Positions 47,534 through 59,923 are shown, numbered from the stretch's first letter. The stretch is 64,000 nucleotides of DNA from Motacilla alba alba (GCF_015832195.1 NC_052028.1:7235501-7299500), one strand, 5' to 3'. Notes: generated from the letters alone by a model not told the origin. Translations and numbers: made by a program.

Positions 47534-50332
47534 GATCCTCTAGATATTACTGGAATGTAACTGTAGAGAAAAATGTTCATTTCTAACAACTCAGTTGTGG
47601 GCTTTTAATCAGACTTGGATTTCTGGAAATACTTCAACATGACTTCAGCTGGGAATGAGATAGAAAGGTGGACTCACAGGCAAGGTGGCAGAGCTGGGAA
47701 GCTGGTAGAGCCTGTGGCCTCTCCTGAAAATGACCATCTTTTGTCAGTGAAGTCAATCAGCAGCATGGACCATCTCTTGCACCTCCCTGGCAGGGCAGAC
47801 TCTGCTTACAGCTCTTTCTCAGGAGGATCAAACGTCCCAGAGTACCCCGCACCATCGTGCCAAGGTGAATACTACTGTGTGCCTCCAGAGCAGGCCCCGT
47901 ACATGGACTCGGAATATGTGACAGGAATTTATCATCTCAGTGCTGCCCACTGTGCCCTCAGATCCCCCCAGCCGCCCAAGGCACCAGAGCTGAGCACCCA
48001 CAGCAGCTCCCAGAGCTGTGGAATTACCCCTGCCCAAAGGACTTCAAATCAGGGCCCTCCAGCCCTGGCAGCGCCTCCGCTGTCCCCTCCCAGGCACCTC
48101 GAGAGCTGTAACTCCACTAACAGGATTTTGGACAAGCCGAGAGAGAGACAAGGCTCTGCAGGGCACTGCAGCATGCAGCCAGCTCCTGGTGTGCCCCACA
48201 GCCAGCCAGCGGGCAGGCATGGACCATGGAGGCAGCACTGGGATGCAGTTGCAGAGCAAGGTGTAGGGCCTCCTAGGGAAAAGCCTCTGGAAAACCAGGG
48301 CCTTTCTTCTGATTTTACAAAGGTATCAAAAGTTCAGCCATTAAAGACAGAGGAAAATAGAGAGTGGAGCCCATCACAACAACCTACAAAGAGAAGCAAT
48401 CCACACGTTTTCAGGAGACCTTCTTCATTCATTTTTCAAGAATATTTAAAGACAGACTCTGTGGCAAATGTCCCCAAAATACTTTCTGCGTATAATTCAG
48501 GTCATGGTAACAAAATTCCCAAAGAGATGAACTCCAAATCCTATCACCAAGCACATTCCAACCCCAGTGCTGTTAATGATACACAGGAAGTCAAACAGTG
48601 TCCCAGGGGTGTGTGTAAGCCAGGTGCCAGAGAAGCAGCTCTGCCAAGCACTGTGCCAGGGCCCAGCCAGAGGAAAGAGTCCTTGCCCTGTGCTCATGGC
48701 CCGCTCCGTGCTGAGTGGCATTCAGACATGGATCAGGATGTGTTTGAGGACAGCTCAGAATTAAAATATATGGAGAATGCTCTTCTAAATAAAAATGCTC
48801 CCAGGAAGCTGAACAGTTATGCAGACAACAATCAGTGCTGTGATTCTGAAGGAAAAATTATGAGCAATATTAGGGAACCAGTCCCAGACCAGCAAAACAA
48901 AGTGCAGAGATCACCACTGTCCTGCAGCTGCAGTGCTGTGGAAGTGGAGCACCCTCAGTGTGAGGAGCTGGATCAGGGAAGGAAGCAGTGCTGTGATGGC
49001 ACAAGCCAAATGGCTTTTTTCAGACCAGAGTCCACATCTCAGTCATTACGTGAAATCCAGAAAGGAAACCAGGGTAACAACAGCAGTCCCGACCTCAGCA
49101 CGTGTCTGGAAGAAGAGGAACCCCACATCCAGAAACAGCAGCCTGTATTTCAAACACAGCTCTCAAGACAGCTTCGGGGGGACCACGCTGGTGAACAAAT
49201 AACCAGGCAGGCAACTCCCATGCTTTACTATCTGTCTGCAGGGAAAACCACCAATGTCCTGCACCCCAACAAGGACTCCAGGAGCTCACCAAAGGAAATT
49301 CCATCAAGCAGCTATGCTGCCACAGCACAGTGTCTAGAGACACAAAGAGAAGGCCATCAGCTTCAGAGGAGCAGCCACCACCATCAGCGCAGTGCTGATG
49401 ATCTCCAGCTTCAGAACAAAGATCTCATTTTGAGGAGTCCGGCCTCATTCACAGAAGAGAGTTTCCAGAATGACTACATAGAGAAACTTAAAGTGGCTCA
49501 GAAAAAGGTTCTCAAAGAAACCTCCTTTAAAAGAAAAGACTTACAGATGAGTTTGCCTGTCAGACTGAGACAGAAATCCTCTAAAAGGCCATCAGTTGAA
49601 CACCTTCGGTCTTTCTCGTTATCCAGTGCAAGTGAGGATGCCAAACCTGTTCCTTGCTCCCCCTCTCATTTAGAATCCTTGGAAAGTTTCAATAGAAATG
49701 AAGAAATAAGGAAGCCACAAAAAGGTCAAGCAGGGGGAAGGAAAAGGGTAACTCAAGAGCAAAAGAAACTGTGCTACTCTGAGCCTGAGAAGCTCAATCA
49801 CCTAATGGATAAGGAAATATCATGGAGTCAAGTTAGGGATGAAACCACTGAGCAAGGTACAGTGGCATCCAGGAGAAGGGATCTGGAGAACAGAGGAAAG
49901 GCATTTTCCAGTTCAACTGTCTCCAGGACAGAACTGAAACAAATCCAGCACAGTGCACTGATCAAATACATGGAACGAAAGATCAGTCAAAGACCAGGGG
50001 CGTCACAACACCTCCCAGTGCATAAGCCACCCCTGCAGGAGAGGCTGTCAAATCCCAAAGGTCCTCCTGGCCAGACTTCCAACCCAAATGGAAGCAGGAT
50101 GATGCAAAATGATGAGGTTTTCTGCCAACTTCTCTCTGAACAGAAATCCCCAGATGTTTTTTCCCCTTTGCCTTTTGCTCCCCCACTGAACGTGAGCAGC
50201 AGGTGCGATCCCAGCCAAGGGGACAGGAGCTGTACCAGCAAGTGTCCATCAGCTGAAAGTCTCCCACAGACAGGGGATTCTGCATCTGGGAGAGCTTCTG
50301 AGAGACCAAAATCCACTCCTTCTTCCACACAG
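47534..50332 (+). CDS. SHROOM1: SHROOM1 giant coding exon (N-terminal 898 residues)
   Basis: The acceptor TTTTTAG ends at 47533. The donor is CAG then GTAAGA at 50333. Bases 47534-47638 are 5' UTR. A TTG at 47615 is in frame with the ATG but is not used as a eukaryotic start. Most of the encoded protein is Ser/Pro/Gln-rich and predicted to be disordered, with the conserved SHROOM1 motifs at residues 52-64, 522 and 621-640. Confidence 0.9.
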
Positions 50333-53300
50333 GTAAGACACCAGTACCTGAAGGGGACATAAAGAAAGTCAAGAGGGGCTCTGGCATTGGAAGATGCATT
50401 TGCAGACCACGCGCTGTGTGCAGGATGAGGCTGTTTGTGCTCCAGCAGTCTTTATTGTTAATGACAGCAACAAAATTAGAGCCCTATCCCAAAAAAGTCA
50501 TTATAGGGAGAATTTTATAAATGACCGACCCTTTTCGGCTCCTGAATTTGAAAGACAGTAGCTGTCAGTATTGTTGAGGATAATAAAGAAGATAAAGAGC
50601 CAAAAAAATAAAATTAAACATACCACTAAAATTACCCTTCTGAAGAGACTGACAAACTTCCACCAATGGTGAATTTCTGAATTGTTATGACAGTAGAGGT
50701 ATCTTTTGTTGACAGCTGTTCTTTTGGTTCTCTAGGGGGAAAAAAAATTGATGCTACCTAGGAAGAGCGTAATAGCAATTTAATTAATAAAAAAAGAGGC
50801 AGACAAAAACACCTCCAAAGATTAAAAAAAATAATAATAAAAAAATAACAAAACCCAAACCTTTCCCCCTAGAAAAAACAACAACCAAACAAAACAAAAA
50901 CAAAAACAAAAACAAAAACAAAAACAAAAACAAAAACAAAAACAAAAAAAAAACCACACACACACACAAAAAAAAAAAAAAAAAGACCAAAAAAAAAAAA
51001 AAAAGACAGTGAACCTACTTGGAGCTCTACCATCAGCTTCCCTTTCTGGGAATAACAAACGGGAGTAAAATTAAGCAGCTGCCTCGCCTGAAATGCCGGC
51101 TGCCCCAGTGTGCTGTTTTCCCTTCCAGGACTCGTGCAGATGTGCCAGAGGTGCAGCAGCACCGCGCCGGAGCTGTGGGAGCTGCCCCGGCACCTCCAGG
51201 TAAGGCTGCGGGGCTGTGCTGGCTCCAGCCCGTGTCCCACGGGTGGGACCCCAGCGCTGCTCCCCGCCTGCTCTCTCGGGACCCTTCGTCGTCCATTCGG
51301 GAATGTTCCCGCTGCTGTCTGGGTCAGCCTTTCAAAGGTTTCCACGGCGGGCAGGGCAGCGCCAGGTGCCCCCGAGCAGCTGTCCCTGCCCGGCCGCGCT
51401 CCATCGCATCTCCGGGATCGCAGCTCCCTCCGCCGAGCCTGGAGAAAACAGCATTCCCAACAGCTCGGAGATGCACAGTCCTAGAGAATATGTGTGATCA
51501 GGACTGGTGCAATAGGGCATTTTGTTGTGTTTTTTCAAAGGAAAAAATAACTGTGCCATTTACACATATCTAACTAGGAAGCTTGTGGTTTAACTCTCCA
51601 TATTTGCTTTGCTACTTTGAGGAGCATCAAGGGAGATAAACATTTGAACTCTGTCTCAGCAAGGCAGTGATGTTGACTCCATTGTAGTAAAAAGTGTAAA
51701 ATTTCCACTCTTTCAAAAAATATCTCAGTGGTTTCTGGAGACTTGAATGTCTTATTGAAAAAAAAAATTATTTTTTTTAATTGTCTAGTTTAGCAGGTTA
51801 GCATAAAAGCAACTGAAAGTTCCAGACAGAACCATAACATCAGAAACATTTGATCATAGCTCTTAAATAGTCTGCAAAAAATCTGTTATAAGAGGGAATG
51901 TCTCAAATAAAAGGAACTGTCTTCTACCTTACAGTTTCCATGATCCTGAGAAAGATGGAGCCAAGAGTGGTGAACATAATGACATAACTGGACGTGTGTG
52001 CGGTCAGGATAAAAAGGAGCAGACTCCTGAAATCCCCATTCCTGTCCCAAGAGGTGGAAGCAAGGAGAGTGCTCGAGTGGAGGAGGAATGCAGAACTCAG
52101 TCTCTGGGTGGGAATGCTGCACTCAAGCATCCAGAGCAGCAGCAGCAACCTGCAGCTCCAGAGCAGGGAGTGCATCTCCACACAGCACCAGCTCAGCCTC
52201 ACCAAGGACACAAACAGCCAGCCAAAGGTCTCCTTGCCCAGGAAACATCCATGCACAGCGACCACGGGGATGTTCCCCTGGACAGGGACACACACCTGCC
52301 CCAAAGGAGGCTGCAGTCCTCGCAGGACCAGCGAGACCACGAGCTTGCTCTGGAGATCATTGCCAAAGACAGCTCTCTGGTGGACATCCTCATGCCTCAT
52401 CCTCTTAGAAAAACTGCTTTGGACCTGATGGAGGGCTTGTTTCCTGTTAACATTTCCATGCTGGATAAATCACGCAGGAAAAGGGGAAAGGCACAGCATG
52501 TGCAGGAAAATGAGTGAGTAGACAAAAGCCATTATCTAGCACTTTGGTCTATTTTCATGTACAGGTACTATACATACTGCTATGAGAGTAGTAAGATGAA
52601 CTTAAGCACATTGTTTCATTTTTGTTTAGTTGGAAAAACATATTGCTTTCTGATTTACATACCAAGAAATGTCTGAGGCTAAAGGTATATAATGAAAGAA
52701 AAGTGTTTCAGTGGTTCCTTATTAAAGGGACTCGTGACAGACCTTGGCTGCAAATCTTTTACTCTATATCTTCTAAAAAATAAGAGGATTTCCTGTGGTG
52801 AGAATAGAGGAGAGTGATCCTGAAGTCAAGATGGATAAAACCATGAATTCAGTGTTAGTGAACAAAAGTGTGTTTGCTTTGGGTATTTATTTTCTGTTCC
52901 AATAGCAGGAAAAGTCATGGAGATGGACCAGAAGAATGTCCAAAATCTGAACATGAAACCAAGCAAAGGAGCAAAAATCCTGCATGTTTGAGAAACCAAG
53001 TCCTGAAGAGGAACAGAGACAGCACAAACGAGCTGGATGACATCACATCTAAGAAAGTATGTAGATAACCATCACAGGAACCACTGTTTTTCCATCATGA
53101 CAAAGAAATTCTTATTATTGTCATTATTACTATGTATGTTTTTATCCCAATAACGTTTCACAGGTAACTTTGGATCAATTTTTGCCAGTAGGTGAAGTCC
53201 TGGCACACTGGCATGTTGATCATGAATGGTGGTATTTGAATCCTGCCTGATTTGACTCAGATCTCTCATCTATCACCATTAAAGGTTTCCTTGCACCTTG

Positions 53301-56300
53301 CTTGCAGCCAGCTCCTGTGCAGCAGCAGCAAACTCACAATTTAACACTCAAATCTAATCTCAAAATCTGTAAAATAAACTAGAACTGGCAGCCTAAATAA
53401 GAAATATTCTTTACTCTGAGAACTGGCAGCAGTTTCTGCACATTCCAGGGTGCAATTCATTCCATACATGCAGAGAATGGGGGGCACAGCTGGACAGTGA
53501 CAGAAGTATGGAGCTTGGAAGGATGATTATGTGGCTTTGCATAGTTAGGTGGGCTTTTCCCCTGGCCATGCTCCATCTCAGGTAATGGCAATCTGCTTTC
53601 CTGAGGCTCCTCCTGCTGTGCACATTTCCTGCTGTCTTTCTGCTGCTCCTGTTCATGGTGGCACTGTCCAGCTTCCAAAGAAGCTGGTGGTGTGCTCCCA
53701 CTCAAGCCTTGAGGCCTTTTTCCATATAATTTCCTGTGAAACAGCCTCCTCTGATTACTTTTCTACCCAGGCACCGTGGCCTGCTTGAATTGCCCATGGA
53801 ACTGACTTTTTCTGTGCATATGATAAGTGAAATTCCAATCAGTGCTTCCAAAGCTTGGTACAGAGCTGGGACTTCATGCTCACGTCTTAGAACAACAGTT
53901 CTGTGTAATCATGGTATAATCTTTATTGCAGTTCCCTTCTGACTGATTGGAAGCTCTCTGAGCCAGAGAATACATCACCAGCTAAGGTGATTACCAGTAA
54001 TTTGCTTTTCAGAGTTTGAGAATTAAGTACAGCTTAGAAAATATCGCTGCTTTCCCCCCTGCTTTTTTCTTTCCTGTAGCTTAAAATTATTTTAAAAGTC
54101 AAAAATTTGGCCAAGACAATGTGAAGAAAATCCATTCTCTAGAACCGATATGGATTCTCTTTGGCAGTAACAGTTCCTGTGATTTTTTTTTTTTCCCATT
54201 TTTTGCAGCTGGAACTCATGGCCAGTCTCCAATCCAGGCTGCAGGCGCTGTGGGAGGAACAGGAGCTGGTTCTCCTGGAAGTCAGGGAATGTGCCAAGTG
54301 GGGCGAGGAGCTGGAGGTGCTGGTGCGGGAGCTGTGCAAGCCCAACGAGTTCGAGCGCTACCTGATGTTCATCGGGGACCTGGAGAAGGTGCTGAGCCTC
54401 CTGCTCTGCTTGTCCAGCCGCCTGGCCCGGGTCCAGAATGCCCTCAGCAGGGCGGATGGCAGCACGGAACCTGAGGAGAAGGTGAGAGACAACAGAGCTG
54501 CTGGATTGGTTTGGTCCACTTCTTTCCAGGTGGGACTTCTTCAAGTCCCAGGGCTGAAGCAGAGCAGATCAGGTCCCTGGTGAGGAGCAGGGTGCAGTGC
54601 TGGAGCACAGCCGTGCAGAGTGAGCCTGCAGCTGGGGGCCAGCAGCAAAACCTTCAGGGGTGGCCAGAGGCGTGGCCCTTGGACCCTCGGGCTGCTCCCT
54701 GGGGAGTAGCTCCAAACCTGTGCTTTTTGTGGGTTTATTTCTCCACTGATAATTTCATGGCCTTAATTATTTGCCTTTGAAATCATATTTCACTAAATGG
54801 GTTTGTCCTAGTGAGCAGGAAGGTGTGGTCATACCTTGAGATAAAGCTCACAGCAGTTTAATTCAACTAGCCAGCTTTGATGGAAAATGATGATTTGTCT
54901 CACGTCACCAGGAAATAATTTCAACTCTTGCAAAGTCTCCTTTTTGCTGAAGAAGAAAAGCCAAATTTATCCCAGGAATTATGCTTCCCTGCTATGCTTA
55001 TTCCTCTTAGACATGTTTTTATCAACACAATACCTGCTGTAATCTCTCTTTTGGAAATTTGAGAAGCTTAGAGTTAGAATAACTGGAATTTTTTGGAGCT
55101 GTGCTGCTGCTGACCTATATCTCTGGAGGTTCATCACAGTTCACACAGAGAATAGCTCAGAAAAGGTCCTCTCATGCAGTGTGACATAGAGAGCCAGGAT
55201 TCACCTCTTCCAAAATGTCAGTTGTGTTAATGTAATAATTTTAAACAGTATTTCATGCTTACTTTCACTTTATAATCTCTGGAATTACATTTATATTCTT
55301 CATAGGAAACACATTTAAATAATTTATTCAAATATTTGAATAAAATGCCTAATAAAGACTTGGTTAAGTGCCAACATTTTTCACAACCATCTCCCACTGC
55401 ATGCATTTGCTTTCATGTCAGCAAAAAAAGCAGTCTCAATCTTTTACTCCATTTCTGGGGTGTCAGTAGTGACCATTGCTCTGTGCTCTATTTATGGACA
55501 CTGTCCTGAAACAGAACACTTTCCAGCAGTGTAATCCCCATGAAAATTATTACAGCTGAATGAGAGTTAGCTAAAAGTGAAAGGTACAAAAATCCTGTAG
55601 AACAAGGAAGGCCCAACTCTTTAAAAGAAGCCTTTGATGAACAGTCACTGTCTACATCACAGTTATTTTACCACACTGATACCTTTCCGTAGTCTTAAAA
55701 AATGGAGAGCCAGACACAGTTAAGGAATAAAGGGTTTTTACCTGGGTATTTAATAAGGATCTTTGTGGTGCCCCACTTTGCTAAGGTGGAATGCACTGCA
55801 ATGAACACCCACAATAGATGGCATATACAATTTTTAGACCTTTCAAATCAGCATATCTAAAGATGCCCCAGTGAGAGGCTTGGATTAACGGTGTGATCTC
55901 CCCCCATCCGGAAGAATTCCCCCTGGATGGGCTAAGTCTTCATTTCCAGGATATCTTCTAGAGAGCACTTTGGTTTCCCATGATACCGTAGGGTTTTCCC
56001 GCCTCCAACTGTGAGGCCTCCAGGGTGTTTGGTCTCCTGGCCTACCAGAATACCAGGACTATGCTGAATTATCAGACTTCAGGAATTACAAGTATGCATG
56101 CTAAGACTACTGAGGATATATAAAAGGTATCTAAAAGGTATATAAAAGAAAAGGCAAAAAATCATCTTGGCATCAACCCAGACTTTTTAATAGAAGCCAC
56201 TCTATCTTTTTAATATGATAGTGGCACTCTGGCCACATGCAACACACAAAACACAAAGATACATACCTTAAAGAGCTTCTAATTGAATGAAGATTGTTAC

Positions 56301-56825
56301 AGGATACTTTAAAAGGACCAGAATGTTAAGTATATTGATTTTTTTTCATGTGGGCAGCATAGGAGAAGTGAGCCTTGATGGCATTTACCGTGGCTTTTCC
56401 TTACAAGCCACAAGAATGAGTAATTCAATTGAGAAAAAACTCAGGTGGAACACAAAGCCCACAAGAGGAAGTAATTAAATTAAATCGACTGTGGCTTCCA
56501 AATGAGGAAACAGAGCCTGCCAGGAGTGATGGGTTCTCATGGTGTGCTGCTTTGTTTTTGATTCCATTAGCAATCGCTGAATGAACGGCACAAGCTCTTG
56601 TCTCGACAGCGGGAAGATGCAAAGGACCTGAAGGAGAATCTGGACAGGAGAGAACGTGTGGTCTCTGGAATCCTTGCCAAATACCTGACAGAGCAGCAGC
56701 TCCAGGACTATCAGCACTTTGTTCAAGTCAAGACCTCCTTGCTGATTGAACAGAAGGACCTTGAAGAGCAGATTAAATTTTTCGAAGAACAATTAGAAAA
56801 TCTCGAGCAAAGCATCCCCATCTAA
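47639..56825 (+). CDS. SHROOM1: Shroom family member 1, 6 coding exons, about 1,339 aa
   Basis: Shroom proteins bind F-actin and recruit Rho kinase to shape epithelial cells. Coding exons are 47639-50332, 51129-51199, 51935-52513, 52909-53056, 54209-54481 and 56571-56825, with all phases consistent. The first ATG (47639) follows an acceptor at 47533 and an in-frame stop at 47606-47608. There is no PDZ domain, as in SHROOM1 and unlike SHROOM2-4. SHROOM1-specific landmarks are [13 protein letters not shown] (residues 52-64), [13 protein letters not shown] (about 522) and [20 protein letters not shown] (about 621-640, ASD1-like; human has RRVLRETSFQRKELRMSLP). A complete ASD2 runs from about residue 1050 to the end: [25 protein letters not shown], then a long coiled coil ending at the C-terminus. 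Human SHROOM1 is about 850 aa. The greater length here is nearer the Xenopus protein (Apx). Confidence 0.93.
50886..51004. repeat. (CAAAAA)n, (CA)n and poly-A simple-repeat cluster in SHROOM1 intron
   Basis: About nine CAAAAA units are followed by a short CA run and two poly-A tracts. It lies 125 bp upstream of the 71-nt exon. On the minus strand it leaves frames open that encode Phe/Cys or Phe/Val repeats, which are artefacts of the repeat. Confidence 0.9.
51129..51199 (+). CDS. SHROOM1: SHROOM1 71-nt Cys/Arg-rich exon
   Basis: The acceptor TTCCAG ends at 51128 and the donor is GTAAGG at 51200. It enters in phase 0 and leaves with two bases (AG), which join the T of the next exon. Without it the next exon would read TTT CCA TGA and stop at once. 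The peptide ([12 protein letters not shown], then [11 protein letters not shown]) is Cys/Arg-rich and locally GC-rich, unlike its neighbours. A second AG at 51138-51139 would shift the frame to [20 protein letters not shown] and run into the same stop. Confidence 0.7.
52901..52908 (+). promoter_or_regulatory. SHROOM1: NAGNAG tandem splice acceptor of SHROOM1
   Basis: AATAGCAG gives two acceptors 3 nt apart, ending at 52905 and 52908. Both keep the frame. The upstream AG yields Asp-Arg-Lys at the junction and the downstream AG yields Glu-Lys, so the two isoforms differ by one residue. Confidence 0.6.
55700..56060 (-). mobile_element. Possible LTR or other interspersed repeat in the last SHROOM1 intron
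   Basis: A block with its own composition lies in the intron between 54481 and 56571. In reverse it contains GTGGGGCACCACAAAGATCC and TTAAATACCCAGG. It looks like inserted repeat sequence, but no termini or target-site duplication could be confirmed. The call is tentative. Confidence 0.3.
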
Positions 56826-57148
56826 CACCCACCACCAGGCCAGACAGTTTTATATGTTATATGTGATGTTTCCCTGGAAATCCACAGGCACTCTCATCAC
56901 AGGGCTCAGTTTGCTGGATTCTTCCAATCCTGTTTGTGCCACAGCACTGACAAGTGTTCAGATGTTCTGGGATGCTCCAGGCACACTCTGGACGTGCCCT
57001 CCACTTGGACAGGCCAGCTGACAGCATCTCACAGTGTGTAGCAAACTGCCTTGTGGACATGACTGATAGGATTCATTGCTCCTATTAACTGAAAGTTTAT
57101 TTCCCCTTCCTCTTTTCTGTCCATCTGTTTCCAGATTGACATCATCTC

Positions 57149-57154
57149 AATAAA
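57149..57154 (+). terminator. SHROOM1: SHROOM1 polyadenylation signal AATAAA
   Basis: The first canonical AATAAA after the stop codon, 324 bp downstream. It is followed by TG-rich sequence (CTTGTGGGTGGGCTGAGTG), as expected of a cleavage region. Confidence 0.75.
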
Positions 57155-57199
57155 AGAACCATACAAATATTTGCCTCTTGTGGGTGGGCTGAGTGTTTG

Positions 57200-59560
57200 A
57201 AATGAAAAATTATGTGGGTGTTCAGATTTGAATTGGTGATTGCACAAAGCCATAGGAAATGTTATGGACCATTTCAGTAAAACTCCTGCACTCATTTCTA
57301 CTGTTTATATGTGTGACACAGTAAAAATATGCTGTAATGAAAGAAAATAATTACTTCCTTTCTTGGCAGTTATCACCCATGAGTCTTTCCTGGCTCTGTG
57401 TAATCCTGGTAGGCTGTTCAGAGGAGGTCAGAAAAAGCATGATCTTCACTGATATCAAAGAGCCAATCAGTCACGTAGCCAGTTTAAATGAACAGTTTTG
57501 TGAATCACAAACTCTGAGCTTATTCCTGCACAGTCATTTGCAAAGTCCTTGCTGTGCTTTTGAAGAATTTCTTTTTCAAGCAGCACCTTCAGGGGGCTGT
57601 TTTTAGGCAGCTTTCAATTGTCAGCATGCACAAAAAGCCTGAACATGTGGAGAAAAGCCCTGCTGCAGACTGGGCCAGGAGGAACCACTGGAAGAGATTA
57701 TTGTTTCAGTGAGACTTTATATAATCCGTTGGCAAAACTCTTTTAAGCCAGTGTTTGCATTGAGTCAAACCAGTGGTGTTGCTGTATTTAAAATCTCACT
57801 GTGTTTTGTTTGCAAGAATTGAGTGAGAACAATATTCAGCCTAAACTACATACCTAGACCATGAATAAGGCAGCCACTAATTAAACTCAGGTTTCTTCCA
57901 CAGCCAAAATAGATGTTCATTGTGCCATGATGGTGATGCTGGGCTTTACCAAAAAATGTTTTACTAGTGGTGTGTGTCCTGGCTACAGTAAGTGTCCCCA
58001 CCACTGAGAAAAGCTGTCCTGCTCCTGAGGAATCTTCTCTGGAATTGCATGTCACTGGACACAAGAACCCTGGGAGCACAGTGACCAAGCTGCCAACTGT
58101 ACTGTGGTTGTCTGAAAACCTGAGGGAAAATGGCCAGACACTGTAGAGCTTGTGAGTAATCTGCACAGTGGTTCTCAAAAGCCCATAAATACAGGTTTTT
58201 AATACATAAATCAGAAAGCTGCCTTTTGAAAATGTTTTTAAAATAACAGAAGCAATGTTAATGGAGTCAGTGGAGAATTTATAGAATACTAGCAATGTTA
58301 AATGAGCTGTTTACATACTAGCAATGTTAAATTAGCTGTTTACATGATTTGAGAAGCCTGACTTGAAGGTGCACTTTATTCTTATTATTCCTAGTTGAGG
58401 GGAAAGCACCTGATTGGAAATAGGTGTTTTGTAATTGAAGCTAATGCTTGCTGTTAAGGGGAAAATGGGTCTGCCCTGTTTAGCTTATCTTTTTAGGGCA
58501 TTGTGCCACGGGGAGGGCAATTGCTACCCCTTCCACAACTGGCATTCACACATATGCTTCAAAGAGCAATAATTAAAAATAACTTTGACTCTGTTTAAAA
58601 AAAACAATAGGCTCCTTGGTACAGTGTTAGACTTTAAATTCCAGGCAAAGTGAAAAATGGACCAGTGACAGCATCAGAACCTCTCTGCAGGCAAGCAGAG
58701 ACGTCCTTTCAAAGCACCAGCAGGTCTGGATTGTCAGGTGGGTCTTGGTTTTGATACTGATCATTTGTTAAAAAATTATTAGGAGGGTAATGAGTGAAAG
58801 TTCATCTGGACCTCGGCCATGTGCAGCATTCCTGGCACACCAACATACTAAGGCATGGTAAGTGCCCCTTTCTGCTCTGGTCAGCTGTGGCCTCTGAAAG
58901 TACCGACTGAAGCCAAGAAATAGTTTAAGCACATGCTCTTGAATCCTATTGCCTTTTGCTGAAAGTTTGGTATTTAGAGCACTAGTTACATCCCTATACC
59001 AACACATGGCAGCTTTTTCCCAACTTCAGCTCATGCAGTGTAGAAGGCAAGATGGCCAGAAACGCAGAGCATCTTCATTTTACAACACTGTGACCCCACA
59101 CTCCTCCACACTGTGCAGTTTTTTCTGACCTTTTACCATCAGAAGACAAAATTAAGACCTGAACTCTCAATAGCAGTAACTGGAGGTCTTTTGGGGAAGC
59201 AGATCCACAGGGATTATGGCAATAAAAACCTGTGCGTGCTTCTGTATATTTATGTACATACCATTACTCACCAGCCTTCCATCCGTGACCCCTGCAGCAA
59301 GGGCACTGAGTTACCTCTGGCCGGAGCCCTGGAAAGTCCCAGCTTCAAGAGACTTCTGCACCTTGGCAACGCCCCCGTGCCGGGAGACCTCTTATGTAAA
59401 CGAAGTCAGGTTGTGTGAGCTGGGGAAATGCAAGGAATGAAGAAGTTCCCTGGTACCTGAGCCTCCAGGAGAGCAGGCAGGAAATCCCCGCAACTGCCCA
59501 GCCTTGGGATCCTCCTGCTGCTGCCTGCCAGCCTGATCCTTTCCCAGGTAACACGTAATG
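57200..59560. other. Non-coding interval downstream of SHROOM1
   Basis: No coding exon is recognised. A direct repeat, ACTAGCAATGTTAAATNAGCTGTTTACAT written in two parts (TACTAGCAATGTTAAAT and AGCTGTTTACAT), occurs near 58288 and 58317, with a third partial copy (AGCAATGTTAAT) near 58249. Confidence 0.45.
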
Positions 59561-59569
59561 TGAGCCCAG

Positions 59570-59920
59570 CTCCATGGAGAATTGTAATCGGAGCCCTGCG
59601 GGGAGCTGTCTCCGTGAATTAATGACGGCTGCAGCCAGGAGAGCGCAGAACAGCGGGGCTGAGAAGGAAAAGGTGAAAGAGGCAAAACGCAAGCGCCCGG
59701 ATCTCCCCGTGGCGTGCCGGCGGTGGGAGGCTGGTGGGGTTCCAGCAACGATCTCTGCATCTCGCTTGGCCACCCACACACGAGTGCCGTGAGGGGAGAC
59801 TCTGCAATAGCTCCTGTTGTGCTGGGCGAAGCAGGTGGGCCGGATTTGGGTCTAAGAAGATGGCTGGTACTGCCCGAGGCAGAGCCCGAGCCTGTGGCGC
59901 CCGCTGCGGGAGCGGTCAGC
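59570..59920. promoter_or_regulatory. CpG-rich segment next to a minisatellite
   Basis: A moderately CpG-dense stretch adjoins the 17-copy minisatellite. Frames are open on both strands, with no recognisable protein and no clear splice context. It could be an unannotated promoter or merely GC-rich flank of the repeat. Confidence 0.35.
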
Positions 59921-59923
59921 AGC

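Larger units (their letters stand above)
52330..56825 (+). other. SHROOM1: SHROOM1 ASD2 domain (spread over four exons)
   Basis: This is the Rho-kinase-binding Apx/Shrm domain 2. It begins near [20 protein letters not shown] in the exon ending at 52513. It continues through the charged linker exon (52909-53056), the 273-nt exon with [20 protein letters not shown] and [19 protein letters not shown], and the last exon ending [13 protein letters not shown]. The heptad patterns fit the antiparallel coiled coil known for Shroom ASD2. Confidence 0.88.

Noticed and set aside
47615..47638. Extension of SHROOM1 upstream to a TTG codon
   Set aside because: TTG is not a normal start in vertebrates. The first in-frame ATG (47639) follows an in-frame stop and an acceptor.
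50784..51345. Minus-strand frames with Phe/Cys and Phe/Val repeats
   Set aside because: They are translations of the CAAAAA and poly-A simple repeats.
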